A stretch of DNA of 64,000 nucleotides from Solirubrobacter pauli (GTDB taxonomy: Bacteria > Actinomycetota > Thermoleophilia > Solirubrobacterales > Solirubrobacteraceae). A program made the position numbers and the translations under genes. The stretch covers positions 2,155,426 to 2,219,425 of the forward strand of contig NZ_RBIL01000001.1 of NCBI RefSeq assembly GCF_003633755.1, in the 5' to 3' direction. Under the pieces are notes generated by a model that did no database searches, had not been told where the DNA came from, and worked only from the letters and a program-made list of their open reading frames with translations. Of the stretch, positions 37,960 to 47,741 are shown in pieces; position 1 is the stretch's first letter, and each line of letters opens with the position of its first letter.

Positions 37960-39975
37960 ATGAGCTTCTTCGAACGCATCGCCGCCTGGGCGTACCGTCA
38001 CCGCCGTCGCATGGTCGCCGCCTGGGTGGTGGTGGCCGCCGGCGTCTTCTTCGGGGCCGCGGTCGCCGGCAGCGCCTACAACAACGACTTCTCACTCCCC
38101 GGGACCGAGTCCCAACGCGCCCAGGACACGCTCGAGGCCGGGGGCGCGGACGAGGGCGGCGATTCGGTCGACCTCGTCTTCGCCGGCACGCTCGACGGGC
38201 GCGTCGACTCGATCATCGACGACGTGCGCGCGCTGCCGAGCGTGGCGGGCATCGGCGAGCTGCAACGCTCGCGCGACGGCACCGTCGCCTACGCGACGGT
38301 CGCGCTCGACAGCGGCTCGGCCGAGGTGCCGACGGAGGACGTCGTGCGGCTCATCGACACGGCACAGGCCGGGGCCGGCGACGGGCTGCAGGTCGAGGTC
38401 GGCGGCGAAGCGGCGCGGGACGCCCAGGAGAGCGAGGGCGGCATCGCCGAGCTGATCGGGATCGTCGCCGCGCTGGTGATCCTCGTGCTGCTGTTCGGCT
38501 CCCTGCTGGCCGGCGCGCTGCCGCTCGTGACCGCGGTGTTCGCCGTCGGCTCGTCACTCGCGTTGATCACGCTGGCGTCGCACCAGGTGACGATCGCCGA
38601 CTTCACGCCGGCGGTGATGGCTCTCGTGGGCCTCGGCGTCGGCATCGACTACGCGCTGCTGATCTTCTCGCGCTACCGCAGCGAGGTGCAGGACGGCAGC
38701 GAGGGTGAGCTGGCGGTCAGGACCGCGCTCAACACCGCCGGCCGCTCGGTGTTCTTCGCCGGCTGCACGGTCATGTTCGCGCTGCTCGGCCTGTACGTGC
38801 TCGGGCTCGCGTCGCTGAAGGGCATCGCGCTGGCCGTCGCGCTGACGGTGCTGCTGACGATGATCGCCTCCCTGACGCTGCTCCCCGCGCTGCTCGGGCT
38901 GTTCGGCAAGCGCCTCGAGCGGTCGATCCACAAGCGCTCGGCGAAGCGGCCCGACGGGGTGCGCTGGGAGCGCTGGTCGGCGTTCGTGCAGCGCCGCCCG
39001 CTGCCGGCGCTGGTGATCGCGCTGCCCGTCCTGGTCGCGCTCTGCCTGCCGGTGACCGGGATGCACCTCGGCTTCGCCGACGCGGGCAACGACGCGAAGT
39101 CGACGACGGCCCGCCAGGCCTACGACCTGCTCGCGAAGGGCTTCGGCCCGGGCTTCAACGGGCCGCTGCTGGTGGTCAGCGAGGGCGGTGACCCCGCCGC
39201 GCTGGAGCGCGTGATCGCCGACACGCCGGGCGTGGCGCAGGTGGCCCCGGCGGAGGTGGAGGGCAACGTCGCCACCCTGCTCGCGTTCCCGGCCAGCGCC
39301 CCGCAGGACAAGCTGACCGACGCGTTGATCAAGCGCCTGCGCGACGACGTGCTGCCGCGCCAGCCGGGCACCAACCTCGTCGGCGGATCGACCGCCGCGG
39401 AGCTGGACTCCACGGCCGAGATCAACAAGGGCATGCCGATCTTCCTGCTCGTGGTCGTCGGCCTCTCGGCGGTGCTGTTGGCGGTCGTCTTCCGCTCGGT
39501 CTTCATCCCGCTCAAGGCCGCGGTGCTCAACCTGCTGACGATCGGCGCCTCGCTCGGCGTCGTCACGCTCGTCTTCAACGGCAGCGGCCCGATCGACGCC
39601 TTCGTGCCGGTGATGATCTTCGCGATCGTCTTCGGCCTCTCGATGGACTACGAGGTGTTCCTGATGTCGCGCATGCACGAGGAGTACGAGCGCGGCTCCG
39701 GCCCCGAGCGCGCGATCTCCGTCGGCCTCTCGACCACCGGCCGCGTGATCACGGCCGCGGGCGCGATCATGATCGTCGTCTTCGGCGCGTTCATCGTCAG
39801 CCCGGACCTGCTGCTGCAGCAGTTCGGACTCGGGCTCGGCGTCGCGATCCTGCTCGACGCCTTCCTGATCCGCTGCCTGATCGTGCCCGCGGCCATGCAG
39901 CTGATGGGCGACCGCGCCTGGTGGATGCCGACCTGGCTGGCGCGCCGGCTGCCCCGCGTGGCGTTGGAGGCGTGA
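37960..39975 (+). CDS. MMPL/RND-family transporter
   Basis: 671 aa with 11-12 helices in two repeats. Each repeat has a large outer loop (about 45-150 and 350-490). Conserved pieces: ALVGLGVGIDYALLIFSRYR with the GIDYALL motif in the first half and FAIVFGLSMDYEVFLMSRMHEEYERG in the second. Such proteins export lipids or drugs in actinobacteria. Divergent from a two-component system, which is its likely regulator. Confidence 0.93.
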   Translation: MSFFERIAAWAYRHRRRMVAAWVVVAAGVFFGAAVAGSAYNNDFSLPGTESQRAQDTLEAGGADEGGDSVDLVFAGTLDGRVDSIIDDVRALPSVAGIGELQRSRDGTVAYATVALDSGSAEVPTEDVVRLIDTAQAGAGDGLQVEVGGEAARDAQESEGGIAELIGIVAALVILVLLFGSLLAGALPLVTAVFAVGSSLALITLASHQVTIADFTPAVMALVGLGVGIDYALLIFSRYRSEVQDGSEGELAVRTALNTAGRSVFFAGCTVMFALLGLYVLGLASLKGIALAVALTVLLTMIASLTLLPALLGLFGKRLERSIHKRSAKRPDGVRWERWSAFVQRRPLPALVIALPVLVALCLPVTGMHLGFADAGNDAKSTTARQAYDLLAKGFGPGFNGPLLVVSEGGDPAALERVIADTPGVAQVAPAEVEGNVATLLAFPASAPQDKLTDALIKRLRDDVLPRQPGTNLVGGSTAAELDSTAEINKGMPIFLLVVVGLSAVLLAVVFRSVFIPLKAAVLNLLTIGASLGVVTLVFNGSGPIDAFVPVMIFAIVFGLSMDYEVFLMSRMHEEYERGSGPERAISVGLSTTGRVITAAGAIMIVVFGAFIVSPDLLLQQFGLGLGVAILLDAFLIRCLIVPAAMQLMGDRAWWMPTWLARRLPRVALEA

Positions 39976-39997
39976 TGGTGCCCTTATCCTCGGAGGT

Positions 39998-40213
39998 ATG
40001 GCCAGACACCAACCAGCGGGCCGTCAGCACGCCGGGGAGCCACCGCCGCCGAAGGTGACGATGCGCTTCGACGCCGCCACCGGCCGCTTCGTCCCGGTGG
40101 AGGAGCCACGCGACACGACCCCGACGACCGAGGCCGCCGAGCGTCCACCGACGCCCGACGACCCGCGCCCGGCCGCGTTCCGCAACATCCCGCCCTTCGG
40201 CGGGGCCGCCTAG
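39998..40213 (+). CDS. Small conserved-looking hypothetical protein
   Basis: 71 aa. It has a strong GGAGGT directly before the ATG, and a TATCCT -10-like element 7 nt upstream. The sequence is Pro/Thr/Arg-rich with a short central TMRFDAATGRFVPVEEP, and the ends look disordered. It lies 22 nt after the MMPL gene and its last 4 nt overlap a convergent gene. The good ribosome-binding site supports a real gene. Function unknown. Confidence 0.6.
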   Translation: MARHQPAGRQHAGEPPPPKVTMRFDAATGRFVPVEEPRDTTPTTEAAERPPTPDDPRPAAFRNIPPFGGAA

Positions 40214-41214
40214 CGCGCGGTCACCTTCCCGCTCGCGAGCAGCTTGCCGTCCACGTGCACCCGGACGGCGAGCTGGCCGTGGCGCACCGGCGTCGTGATC
40301 TTCTGCGTGCCGCGGACGACGAACGTCCTGGTCACGGCCTTCTTGCCACCGCCCGAGACCTTCACCGAGACCTTGCACGCCGGGACGCACGCGATCTGCC
40401 CGACCGTCAGCTTGCCCTGGCTGCGCAGCGCCCGCTCGCGCAGCTTGGCCGTCTTGACCGGGCGCAGGACGGGCTCGATGATCGTCGGGGCGATCGTCAC
40501 CGGAGCCGATGCGGACATCACGCCCCAGTCATCCCGTGCGAGCGCGGCGAAGCGGTGGTTGAGGCTCCACAGCTGGCCGACGAGGGTCCTCGCGGGGAAC
40601 CCGCGCTGGTCGGCCGGCTGGCGCTGCTCGACCGCCATCAGGTGGTGCCCCGCCAGCACGGGCGGCAGCGCGGCCGGCCCGTCGTAGCTGGGCGCGAAGG
40701 AGGCCATCGGGCTCGGCGTGGTCGTGCACGGCGCCGCGCACTGGGCGGCCGGTGGCAGGTAGACGCAGTCGGTGCCCTGCGGGCTGGTGCAGGCCACCAG
40801 GAACGGCGCGGACCGCTCGTCGCCCCAGCCGCCTGACCACGTGGCCGGGACGGGCGCGACATGGTTCGTGGTGGACGCGCTGCCGCTGATCGACGGCGGC
40901 GCGGTCGCGACCAGGCGGCCCTTCCAGGCGGGGCTGCGCTCGGTGACGCCGTCGGCGCGGCGGGTCACGACGAAGGTGGTCCCGACCGGCGTCTCGCCGG
41001 GCTCGTAGACCCCTACGTGGATCGGGTCCGGCGTCCACGACACCGGGGTGCACGCGGAGCCGTCGGGCGGGCAGACCGCGAGGTCGAGGTCCGAGGGGAC
41101 GACGCGGCCGGTCGAGATCCGTGGATGCCCGTCGGGCGTGAGCTCCCAGTAGGCCTGGGCGGTGGCAGGGACGACAGCCAGGATGAGGGCCGTCAGCAGC
41201 GCGACGCGGAACAT
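40210..41214 (-). CDS. Secreted protein, paralogue family A, full-length member
   Basis: 334 aa. Signal peptide FRVALLTALILAVVPATAQA. The mature part begins YWELTPDGHPRISTG and has a conserved middle VPATWSGGWGDERSAPFLVACTSPQGTDC. The C-terminus (about 250-334) has ALRSQGKLTVGQIACVPACKVSVKVSGGG and ends LAVRVHVDGKLLASGKVTAR. Two more members of the same family lie at 46761-47741 and 47738-48448. Cys residues are probably disulphide-bonded outside the cell. No known function. Confidence 0.78.
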   Translation of the reverse strand: MFRVALLTALILAVVPATAQAYWELTPDGHPRISTGRVVPSDLDLAVCPPDGSACTPVSWTPDPIHVGVYEPGETPVGTTFVVTRRADGVTERSPAWKGRLVATAPPSISGSASTTNHVAPVPATWSGGWGDERSAPFLVACTSPQGTDCVYLPPAAQCAAPCTTTPSPMASFAPSYDGPAALPPVLAGHHLMAVEQRQPADQRGFPARTLVGQLWSLNHRFAALARDDWGVMSASAPVTIAPTIIEPVLRPVKTAKLRERALRSQGKLTVGQIACVPACKVSVKVSGGGKKAVTRTFVVRGTQKITTPVRHGQLAVRVHVDGKLLASGKVTAR

Positions 41215-41296
41215 GAGTGCGAAGCTAGCGCTGACTGAGCAGAAATGACGCGGGGCGACGGGAAACCCGCCGCCCCGGTCATCGAACGTCCGTTGG

Positions 41297-44200
41297 CTAC
41301 GGAGTCGTGGTGCTCAGCGTAAACACCAGCGTGGTGCCGTAACGGCCCGAGCGGAGCGGGTCGTTCTCGGCGATCGACTGCTTGAACTGCAGGTCGACCG
41401 TGGTCTTGCCGATCGGGCCGGTCCAGGTGGCGAGGGAGGACGGGACGCCCTTCCACTCGCCGGCGCCCGCCTTGACCTGCAGCGGCTTGGCCAGCGCGTA
41501 GCTGCCGTTGGACAGGTAGCCGCTCTTGGCCGCACCCGGGTCGTTGACCGTCAGCGCCGCGTCGCCGGCCGTGGAGACGACCGTCGCCGTGGTCGACGTC
41601 GTGTAGTCGCGGGTCTCACCCGGCACGAAGGCCGGGAAGCCCGTGGCCGTGCTGAGCGTGAGGCCCAGCGTCGGCGCGACGTCGCTGCCGAGCTCCACCG
41701 GCGTGCTCGTGGACGCGCCCTCGACGGTCACCACGACCGTCGCGGACGCCGTGAGCGTGCCGTCGGAGACGGTCACCTTGGCGGTGTAGACGCCGGCGGT
41801 GGCGAACGTCGTCGTCGGGTTCTTGGCCGTCGAGTCGGTCGTGCCGTCGCCGTTGAGGTCCCACGCGTAGGTGAGCGTGTCACCGTCGGCGTCGGTGGCC
41901 GTGACGTCGTACTGCGGCTTCAGCGGCGCCGTGCCCTTGTTGGGCGTGGCGGTCGTGGCTGTGATCACCGGCGCACGGTTGGCGGGGACGCCGCTTCCGA
42001 TGCGGAAGAAGTCGAACCGCGCCGGCTGGCCCTGGCCGTGGTACCCGGCGAGACCGACCTTCGCCCCGGTCAGCGTCTTGGCGACGCTGAACGAGGTCCA
42101 CGTGACGCCGTCCAGCGACCACTGCGCCGAGACGGTCCCGCCGTCGCCGACCAGCTTGAGCCAGACGCCGTTGGTGTTGGCGGTGGCCGGCAGGTTGGCG
42201 GTGCGGTCACGGCTCGTGACGTTCGTGGTCACGCCGTTGAGGTCCTGGCCGAACTCGAGCTGGAAGCCCGAGCCCTCGGTGTCCATCAGCATGAGCTTGA
42301 TGAAGTTCTTGCTGTCCTTGTAGAGCACCAGGCCGCCCTGCTCGTACGAGCCGCCCTGGGCCAGCTTGACCTTGGTGGTCGCCTCCCACTTGCCCGCCTG
42401 CGGAGCCGGCTGCAGGAGGACGTTCTTGGCCGTGTCCGTGCCGTTGTAGAGATCGCCGTCGATCGTGTCGATCTGCAGCTCGCCGTCCTGGACGCGGACC
42501 TCGTTCGCGACCGGGCGCAGCACGCTCCAGCGGCAGTCGTTGAGCGTGGTGCCGTCGAACTCGTCGTTGGCCGTCGAGAGGTTGAACCACTCGAAGGACG
42601 CGGGCGTGCCGGCGGTGCCGTTGAACGCGGAGATGCCGATCTGCGGGCTCGTCATGCGGTCCAGCGGACGCGCCTCGCCGACCTGGGTGAAGTTCACGCC
42701 GTCACGCGAGAACCACACGGTCAGGTTGGTGCCGTCGCTCTGCATGCGCAGGTAGACGGTGTTGCCGGCGTCCGTCGGGAAGATCGCCGAGCGCGCCACG
42801 TACGCGTCCGTGCCGGCACGCAGCCCGACGAACTCGACGTTGCGGCCCTCGGCGGTGCGGATGAACGCAGCCTTGTAGATCTCCGCGTTGCCCTGGCTGA
42901 GGACGATCGCCGCCTGCTCGCCGTTGGCGACCTGGGCGAGGCTCACCTTGGTGGTGGCCGTCCACACGCCGGCCGGGGCCGGGCGGGAGACGATGTTCTT
43001 GGCCGTGACCGCACCGGTCCACAGGTCACCCGCGACGGCGTTGATCTTCAGGACGCCGTTCTCGACCTTGTAGTTGGCCGCGTCCTCGCGGGTGATCGTC
43101 GGCCAGACCGTGCGGTCCAGCGTCGAGCCCGTGAACGTGTCGGTGCCCGGGCAGGTGCCGAGGACCTCGATCTGGAAGGACTTCGACGACTTGCGACCGT
43201 CGGCGTCCGTCGCGGTCACCGTGGCGGTGTAGATGCCCCGCTGGGTGTAGGTGTAGGACGCGTTGGCCGTGGTGGCCGTCGCGCCCGCGACGCCGAAGTT
43301 CCAGGCGTAGGTGACCGCCTTGCCCTCCGGGTCGACGGCGCTGGACGTGAAGTCGACCTTCAGCGGAGCGCCGCCGGCGAGGGTCGAGGCGTTCGCGGTC
43401 AGGTTGGGCGCGGCGTTGCCGTTCGCGCCTGCGCCGTTGAACGTGAGCTCGTCGATGTCGAAGCCGGTCGTGGCCGCGACGATGTAGAGGTCACGCGTAC
43501 CGCCCGGATCGGTGATCGCGGCCGGCGCCTGCACCAGGTACTTCTCCCAGTCGCCCGAAGCGGTCACCGGGACGTTCGCGACCAGCGGGCCGGTCGGGGA
43601 GTCCGCGTGCAGCTCGATGCGGCCGGCGCTCGTGCCGCTGGTGCGGAACGTGACGCTGTCGATGCCGACGAGGTTGATCTTGTCGAAGCGCAGGTAGTCG
43701 CCCACGTCGGTGTAGCCCATGCGGCCGTTGCCGCCGGCACCGCTCGCGGCGAGGTTCGGCGTGAACCCGCTGTTGACGTCGGCCTGCTCGCCCTGGAGCG
43801 TCTTCCACTCGAGCTCGACCTGGCTGGAGCCGGTCAGCTCCAGGCCCGTGGTCTTGTCGGTGTAGCTGGCCGAGACGATGTACCAGATGTGCTGGGTCTT
43901 GTCCTCCCAGGCACCCGGGATGGTGAACTCACCCGAGCAGCCGGTCATCGACTGGTCGCCGTGCGAGTGGTCGTTGTGGCCGAGCGCGGTGTTGACGGAC
44001 ACCTTCGCGCAGTCGATCGTCCCGTCCTCGGGGTCGGTGACCGTGACCGTGTACTTGATCTTGTCGCCGTAGTCGAAGAACGCGCCCTGCGGCGGCAGGT
44101 TGATCTTCACCGTCGGGGCGGTGTTGCCCGCGGTGATGTTGAAGGACGAGAACGCCTCCTGGCCGGTGGCGTCCTTGATCGTCAGGGTCGCCGTGCGCTT

Positions 44201-46591
44201 GCCGGCCGTCGTGTACGTGTACGTCGGGCTGATCGCCGTCGAGTCGACGGTGCCGTTGCCGTCGAAGTCCCACGCGTACGTGAGCGGGGTGCCATCGGGG
44301 TCGAGCGAGCCCTCGGCCGAGAACTTGACCGTCAGCGGGGCCGGGCCGGACGTCTTGTCGGCCGTGGCCTTGACGATCGGCGAACGGGCGCCCTGGACGT
44401 AGTCGATCCGGTAGACCGCCGAGTTCTCGTCGCCCTGGAAGAAGCCGCCCGTGCCGTAGTCGAGGACGTACAGCGCGCCGTCGGGACCGAAGGTCATGTC
44501 GATCGGCTTCTTGATCGGGAAGCCCTGGAACCAGGTCTCGACCGCCGGGAACGTGCCGTCGGTGCCGCCCGTGAACGTCTTGATCCAGGCGCGGCCGTAC
44601 TCGTAGGCGAAGTTCTTGCCGTCGAAGTACGCGGGGAACTTGGTCGTGGACGGGTTGGCCGCGTCGAACTGGTACGTCGGGCCGCCCATCGGGGACTCGG
44701 AGCCGGAGCCGAACTCCGGGATCGAGCCGCCGTCGTAGTCGATCCACGCCGGGACCGCGGCGGGGATGTCGACGAGGCCCGTGTTGTGACGCGACTCGTT
44801 CTTGAGCGCCGCGCAGTTGAACTTCGGGCCGCTCTGCGTCGCGAAGTCGTAGTCGTTGTAGGCCTGGTTCTTGCCGATGCAGTAGGGCCAGCCGTAGTTG
44901 CCCGGCTGCTTGATCAGGTTGAACTCGACCAGGCCACCCGGGCCGCGGTTCGCGTTGGCGGCACCGGCGTCCGGGCCGTACTCGCCGAGGTAGATGTAGC
45001 CCGTCTTCTTGTCGACCGAGAAGCGGAACGGGTTGCGGAAGCCCATCGCGTAGATCTCGGGCTTCGTGCCCATCGTGCCGGGCGTGAACATGTTGCCGGC
45101 CGGGATGGTGTAGGTGCCGTTGTCCTGGACCTTGATCCGGAGCACCTTGCCGCGCAGGTCGTTCGTGTTGCCCGACGTGCGGCGCGCGTCGAAGGCGGGG
45201 TTCTTGTTCGCCCGGTCGTCGAGCGGCGCGTAGCCGTCCGAGGAGAACGGGTTCGTGTCGTCGCCCGTGACGATGTACAGGTTGCCCTGGGCGTCGAAGT
45301 CCATGTCGCCGCCGACGTGGCAGCACTGGCCGCGGTCGGTCGGGATCCGGAGGATCTCCTGCTCGGACGCGAGGTCCAGCTTGCCGTTGTCGCCGAGCTT
45401 GAAGCGGGAGACGAGGTTGTAGCCCTTGTACGCCGCGAACGCCGCGTCATCGCCGTCGGTCGGCGAGTCGGTGAGCGGCGTGCTCAGGCGCGGGGCGTAG
45501 AAGAGGTAGACCCACTTGTTCTGCGTGAAGTTGGGGTCGACCGCGACGCCCTGCAGGCCGTCCTCGTCGTGCGAGTAGACGTTCAGCTGCGCGGCCACCG
45601 AGGTGACCGAGTTCGGCGTCGTGATGAAGAGGCGGCCGTCACGCGCGGTGTGCAGCACGCGGCGGTCGGGCAGCACGTCCATGCCGATCGGCTCGCCGAT
45701 CTTGTCGGCGCCCTTGGCGAGCGTCGCGACCTCGAAGTCGTCGTTCGTGGGGGTGCGCTGGCGCTCCGGGCCGCAGTCGGCGTCGACGGCCTTGGCCGCG
45801 GTCTTCAGGCCACCGAGGAGGTGCTTGAGCGCGTCCGGCTCGGAGAAGGTCGCCTGCGTGTGGCCGATGCCGGTGTACCAGGCGCGGCCGCCGTCGAAGT
45901 TCGAGCACCACGCGATCGGGTGGTCGTCGGCCTCGGCGGAGTCGTCGACCTCGTCGTAGGTGGACTCGTCGACCGTCGCGAGCACGTGCACGCCGCTCGT
46001 GCGCGGGGAGTAGTCCGGGATGCCCGGCTGGTTGCCGTTGACGACCGGGTTGCTCGGCTTCTGGAAGTTGTACCACTCGTCGTTGCGCGTCCAGGCGGCC
46101 GGGATCCCCGTCGTGGAGGGCTCGTCGCCGTCCTCGATGCGGATCGTCGCCTGCGGCGTGCCGGACGGGTGGTTGCGGAAGTACGCGCCCACCATCTGGC
46201 CGTAGTAGGGCCAGGTGTACTCGGTGTCGGACGCCGCGTGGACGCCGACCCAGCCGCCGCCCGCGTGCATGTAGCGCTCGAACGCGTCCTGCTGGTCCTT
46301 GTTGAGGATGTCGCCCGTCGTCGACATGAAGACGATGACGTCGTACTGGGCGAGGTTCGCGTCGGTGAAGACCGTCGCGTCCTCACTCGCGGTCACCGTG
46401 AAGTTGTTCTCCGTCCCGAGCTTCTGGATCGCCGCGATGCCCTGCGGGATCGAGTCGTGACGGAAGCCGGCCGTCTTCGAGAAGACGAGCACCTTCGACA
46501 GTGGGTCGGCCGCGTGCGCGGGCGCCGCGCTGAGCGCGCAGGCGAGAATGGCAGCGAGCAGCGCAAGGACTGCTCCACCTCTGGAACGCAA
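41297..46591 (-). CDS. Giant secreted ThuA / PQQ-type sugar dehydrogenase / PKD protein
   Basis: 1764 aa from TTG 46591, chosen because GAGGAGGAG lies 5 nt upstream and the signal peptide (RSRGGAVLALLAAILACALSAAPAHA) then starts at residue 2. Order: ThuA-like domain (31-260, KVLVFSKTAGFRHDSI and GGWVGVHAASDTEY), six-bladed glucose/sorbosone dehydrogenase (285-735, CCHVGGDMDFDAQGNLYIVTGDD), PKD (743-820), linker, CBM6-like (934-1050), PKD (1057-1147), two concanavalin-like domains (1147-1343, 1343-1532), PKD (1538-1624) and a final beta domain. It probably oxidises and binds polysaccharide outside the cell. Single gene. Confidence 0.9.
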   Translation of the reverse strand: MRSRGGAVLALLAAILACALSAAPAHAADPLSKVLVFSKTAGFRHDSIPQGIAAIQKLGTENNFTVTASEDATVFTDANLAQYDVIVFMSTTGDILNKDQQDAFERYMHAGGGWVGVHAASDTEYTWPYYGQMVGAYFRNHPSGTPQATIRIEDGDEPSTTGIPAAWTRNDEWYNFQKPSNPVVNGNQPGIPDYSPRTSGVHVLATVDESTYDEVDDSAEADDHPIAWCSNFDGGRAWYTGIGHTQATFSEPDALKHLLGGLKTAAKAVDADCGPERQRTPTNDDFEVATLAKGADKIGEPIGMDVLPDRRVLHTARDGRLFITTPNSVTSVAAQLNVYSHDEDGLQGVAVDPNFTQNKWVYLFYAPRLSTPLTDSPTDGDDAAFAAYKGYNLVSRFKLGDNGKLDLASEQEILRIPTDRGQCCHVGGDMDFDAQGNLYIVTGDDTNPFSSDGYAPLDDRANKNPAFDARRTSGNTNDLRGKVLRIKVQDNGTYTIPAGNMFTPGTMGTKPEIYAMGFRNPFRFSVDKKTGYIYLGEYGPDAGAANANRGPGGLVEFNLIKQPGNYGWPYCIGKNQAYNDYDFATQSGPKFNCAALKNESRHNTGLVDIPAAVPAWIDYDGGSIPEFGSGSESPMGGPTYQFDAANPSTTKFPAYFDGKNFAYEYGRAWIKTFTGGTDGTFPAVETWFQGFPIKKPIDMTFGPDGALYVLDYGTGGFFQGDENSAVYRIDYVQGARSPIVKATADKTSGPAPLTVKFSAEGSLDPDGTPLTYAWDFDGNGTVDSTAISPTYTYTTAGKRTATLTIKDATGQEAFSSFNITAGNTAPTVKINLPPQGAFFDYGDKIKYTVTVTDPEDGTIDCAKVSVNTALGHNDHSHGDQSMTGCSGEFTIPGAWEDKTQHIWYIVSASYTDKTTGLELTGSSQVELEWKTLQGEQADVNSGFTPNLAASGAGGNGRMGYTDVGDYLRFDKINLVGIDSVTFRTSGTSAGRIELHADSPTGPLVANVPVTASGDWEKYLVQAPAAITDPGGTRDLYIVAATTGFDIDELTFNGAGANGNAAPNLTANASTLAGGAPLKVDFTSSAVDPEGKAVTYAWNFGVAGATATTANASYTYTQRGIYTATVTATDADGRKSSKSFQIEVLGTCPGTDTFTGSTLDRTVWPTITREDAANYKVENGVLKINAVAGDLWTGAVTAKNIVSRPAPAGVWTATTKVSLAQVANGEQAAIVLSQGNAEIYKAAFIRTAEGRNVEFVGLRAGTDAYVARSAIFPTDAGNTVYLRMQSDGTNLTVWFSRDGVNFTQVGEARPLDRMTSPQIGISAFNGTAGTPASFEWFNLSTANDEFDGTTLNDCRWSVLRPVANEVRVQDGELQIDTIDGDLYNGTDTAKNVLLQPAPQAGKWEATTKVKLAQGGSYEQGGLVLYKDSKNFIKLMLMDTEGSGFQLEFGQDLNGVTTNVTSRDRTANLPATANTNGVWLKLVGDGGTVSAQWSLDGVTWTSFSVAKTLTGAKVGLAGYHGQGQPARFDFFRIGSGVPANRAPVITATTATPNKGTAPLKPQYDVTATDADGDTLTYAWDLNGDGTTDSTAKNPTTTFATAGVYTAKVTVSDGTLTASATVVVTVEGASTSTPVELGSDVAPTLGLTLSTATGFPAFVPGETRDYTTSTTATVVSTAGDAALTVNDPGAAKSGYLSNGSYALAKPLQVKAGAGEWKGVPSSLATWTGPIGKTTVDLQFKQSIAENDPLRSGRYGTTLVFTLSTTTP

Positions 46592-46760
46592 GAAGACTCC
46601 TCCTCGATCTTGCGTCCGCGAATCCTTGCGGACGCTCAAGTCCGCTGAAATTATCACGCTTTTACCGCCGGATGGACGGATGTACGTCGAGCCCTAGACG
46701 TAAGTGGCGCTTTGGCGTGTGATTACACGAGAAAGCAGCCAGTAAACGTTTGCCGAGACG

Positions 46761-47741
46761 TCAGCGTGCGCTCATGCGGCGTGTGGCGAGCAGCTTCCCG
46801 TCCACCCGCACACGCACCAGCAGCCGCCCCCGGCGTCGCGGAATCGTCAGCGCTTTGGGCCCTTCGGTGGAGAACGTGCGCTTGAGCGCGCGTCCACCGC
46901 CGAACACCGCCAGCCCGACGGTGCACTCGAGCGTGCAGTCGACGCGACCGACGAGCAGGCGCCCGCCGGAGCGGATGGCGCGCGTGCGCAGCGTCGCGGT
47001 GGGCGCCGGCGGGTCCGGGTCCGCGGCGGGCGCGGGGAGCGTGCAGCACACGCGCAACGGTGTGGAGCCGTACGCGCGCGTCGCGCTGCCGCGCATGTCC
47101 GCGATCGTGGGAAACGGCCAGAAGGCGATCACAGCGACCGGCTTCCCCAAGTTGTCGCCGTCGCTACGCGACGAGGCCGCGAACAGGTACCACCCGGCCC
47201 AGCGCTGGGTGAGTGGACCGGCCGGGTTGAAGCTCCAGCAGCCGGTGCGCTCGGGTGTGCGGCAGGCGATCACCCAGCTGTAGGTCCGCTCCGAGAGCAC
47301 CTCGCCACGCCACCCAGGACGGTCACCCCAGCCGCCGCTCCACGTCCCGTCCACGGCCGTGACGGTGCCGCCGACCCTCGCCTCGCCGACGAGCGTCGGC
47401 AACGTGACGGCGGTCGGCGGGCCCTGCCACGGAACGGACCGGATCGTCGTGAGGACTCCCGCCGAGCTCCGCACGTCGGCCTCGAAGACCGTGCCGGGCG
47501 CCGTCACGCCGGCGGAGTACTCACCGAAGCCGGACGGGCTGAATGCGATCGGCTCGCAGGGCGCGCCGCCGGGCGCGCAGCGTCGAAACGCCTCGACCTT
47601 GTCCCCGTTGGCGGTCGCGATGCGGATGATCGGATCGCCGTCGTTGGAGTACTGGCTGGCGATCCGCGAGTCGGACTGCTGGGCGAGCGCAGGCGCCGGG
47701 GACAGCGCGAGCACCGTGAGCGCAAGGATCAACCGCTTCAC
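46761..47741 (-). CDS. Secreted protein, paralogue family A
   Basis: 326 aa. Signal peptide KRLILALTVLALSPAPALA. It shares with the protein at 40210-41214 the middle block WSGGWGDRPGWRGEVLSERTYSWVIAC and the end LLVGRVDCTLECTVGLAVFGGG followed by LLVRVRVDGKLLATRRMSAR. The first 100 residues are more divergent. The ATG overlaps the stop of the next paralogue upstream by 4 nt, so the two are co-expressed. Function unknown. Confidence 0.75.
   Translation of the reverse strand: MKRLILALTVLALSPAPALAQQSDSRIASQYSNDGDPIIRIATANGDKVEAFRRCAPGGAPCEPIAFSPSGFGEYSAGVTAPGTVFEADVRSSAGVLTTIRSVPWQGPPTAVTLPTLVGEARVGGTVTAVDGTWSGGWGDRPGWRGEVLSERTYSWVIACRTPERTGCWSFNPAGPLTQRWAGWYLFAASSRSDGDNLGKPVAVIAFWPFPTIADMRGSATRAYGSTPLRVCCTLPAPAADPDPPAPTATLRTRAIRSGGRLLVGRVDCTLECTVGLAVFGGGRALKRTFSTEGPKALTIPRRRGRLLVRVRVDGKLLATRRMSAR

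Noticed and set aside
42038-46648. 1536-codon plus-strand open frame
   Set aside because: It lies antisense to the ThuA protein gene; its Arg/Val/Leu/Gly composition is what high-GC codon bias gives in the complementary frame, and it has no domain or start signal.
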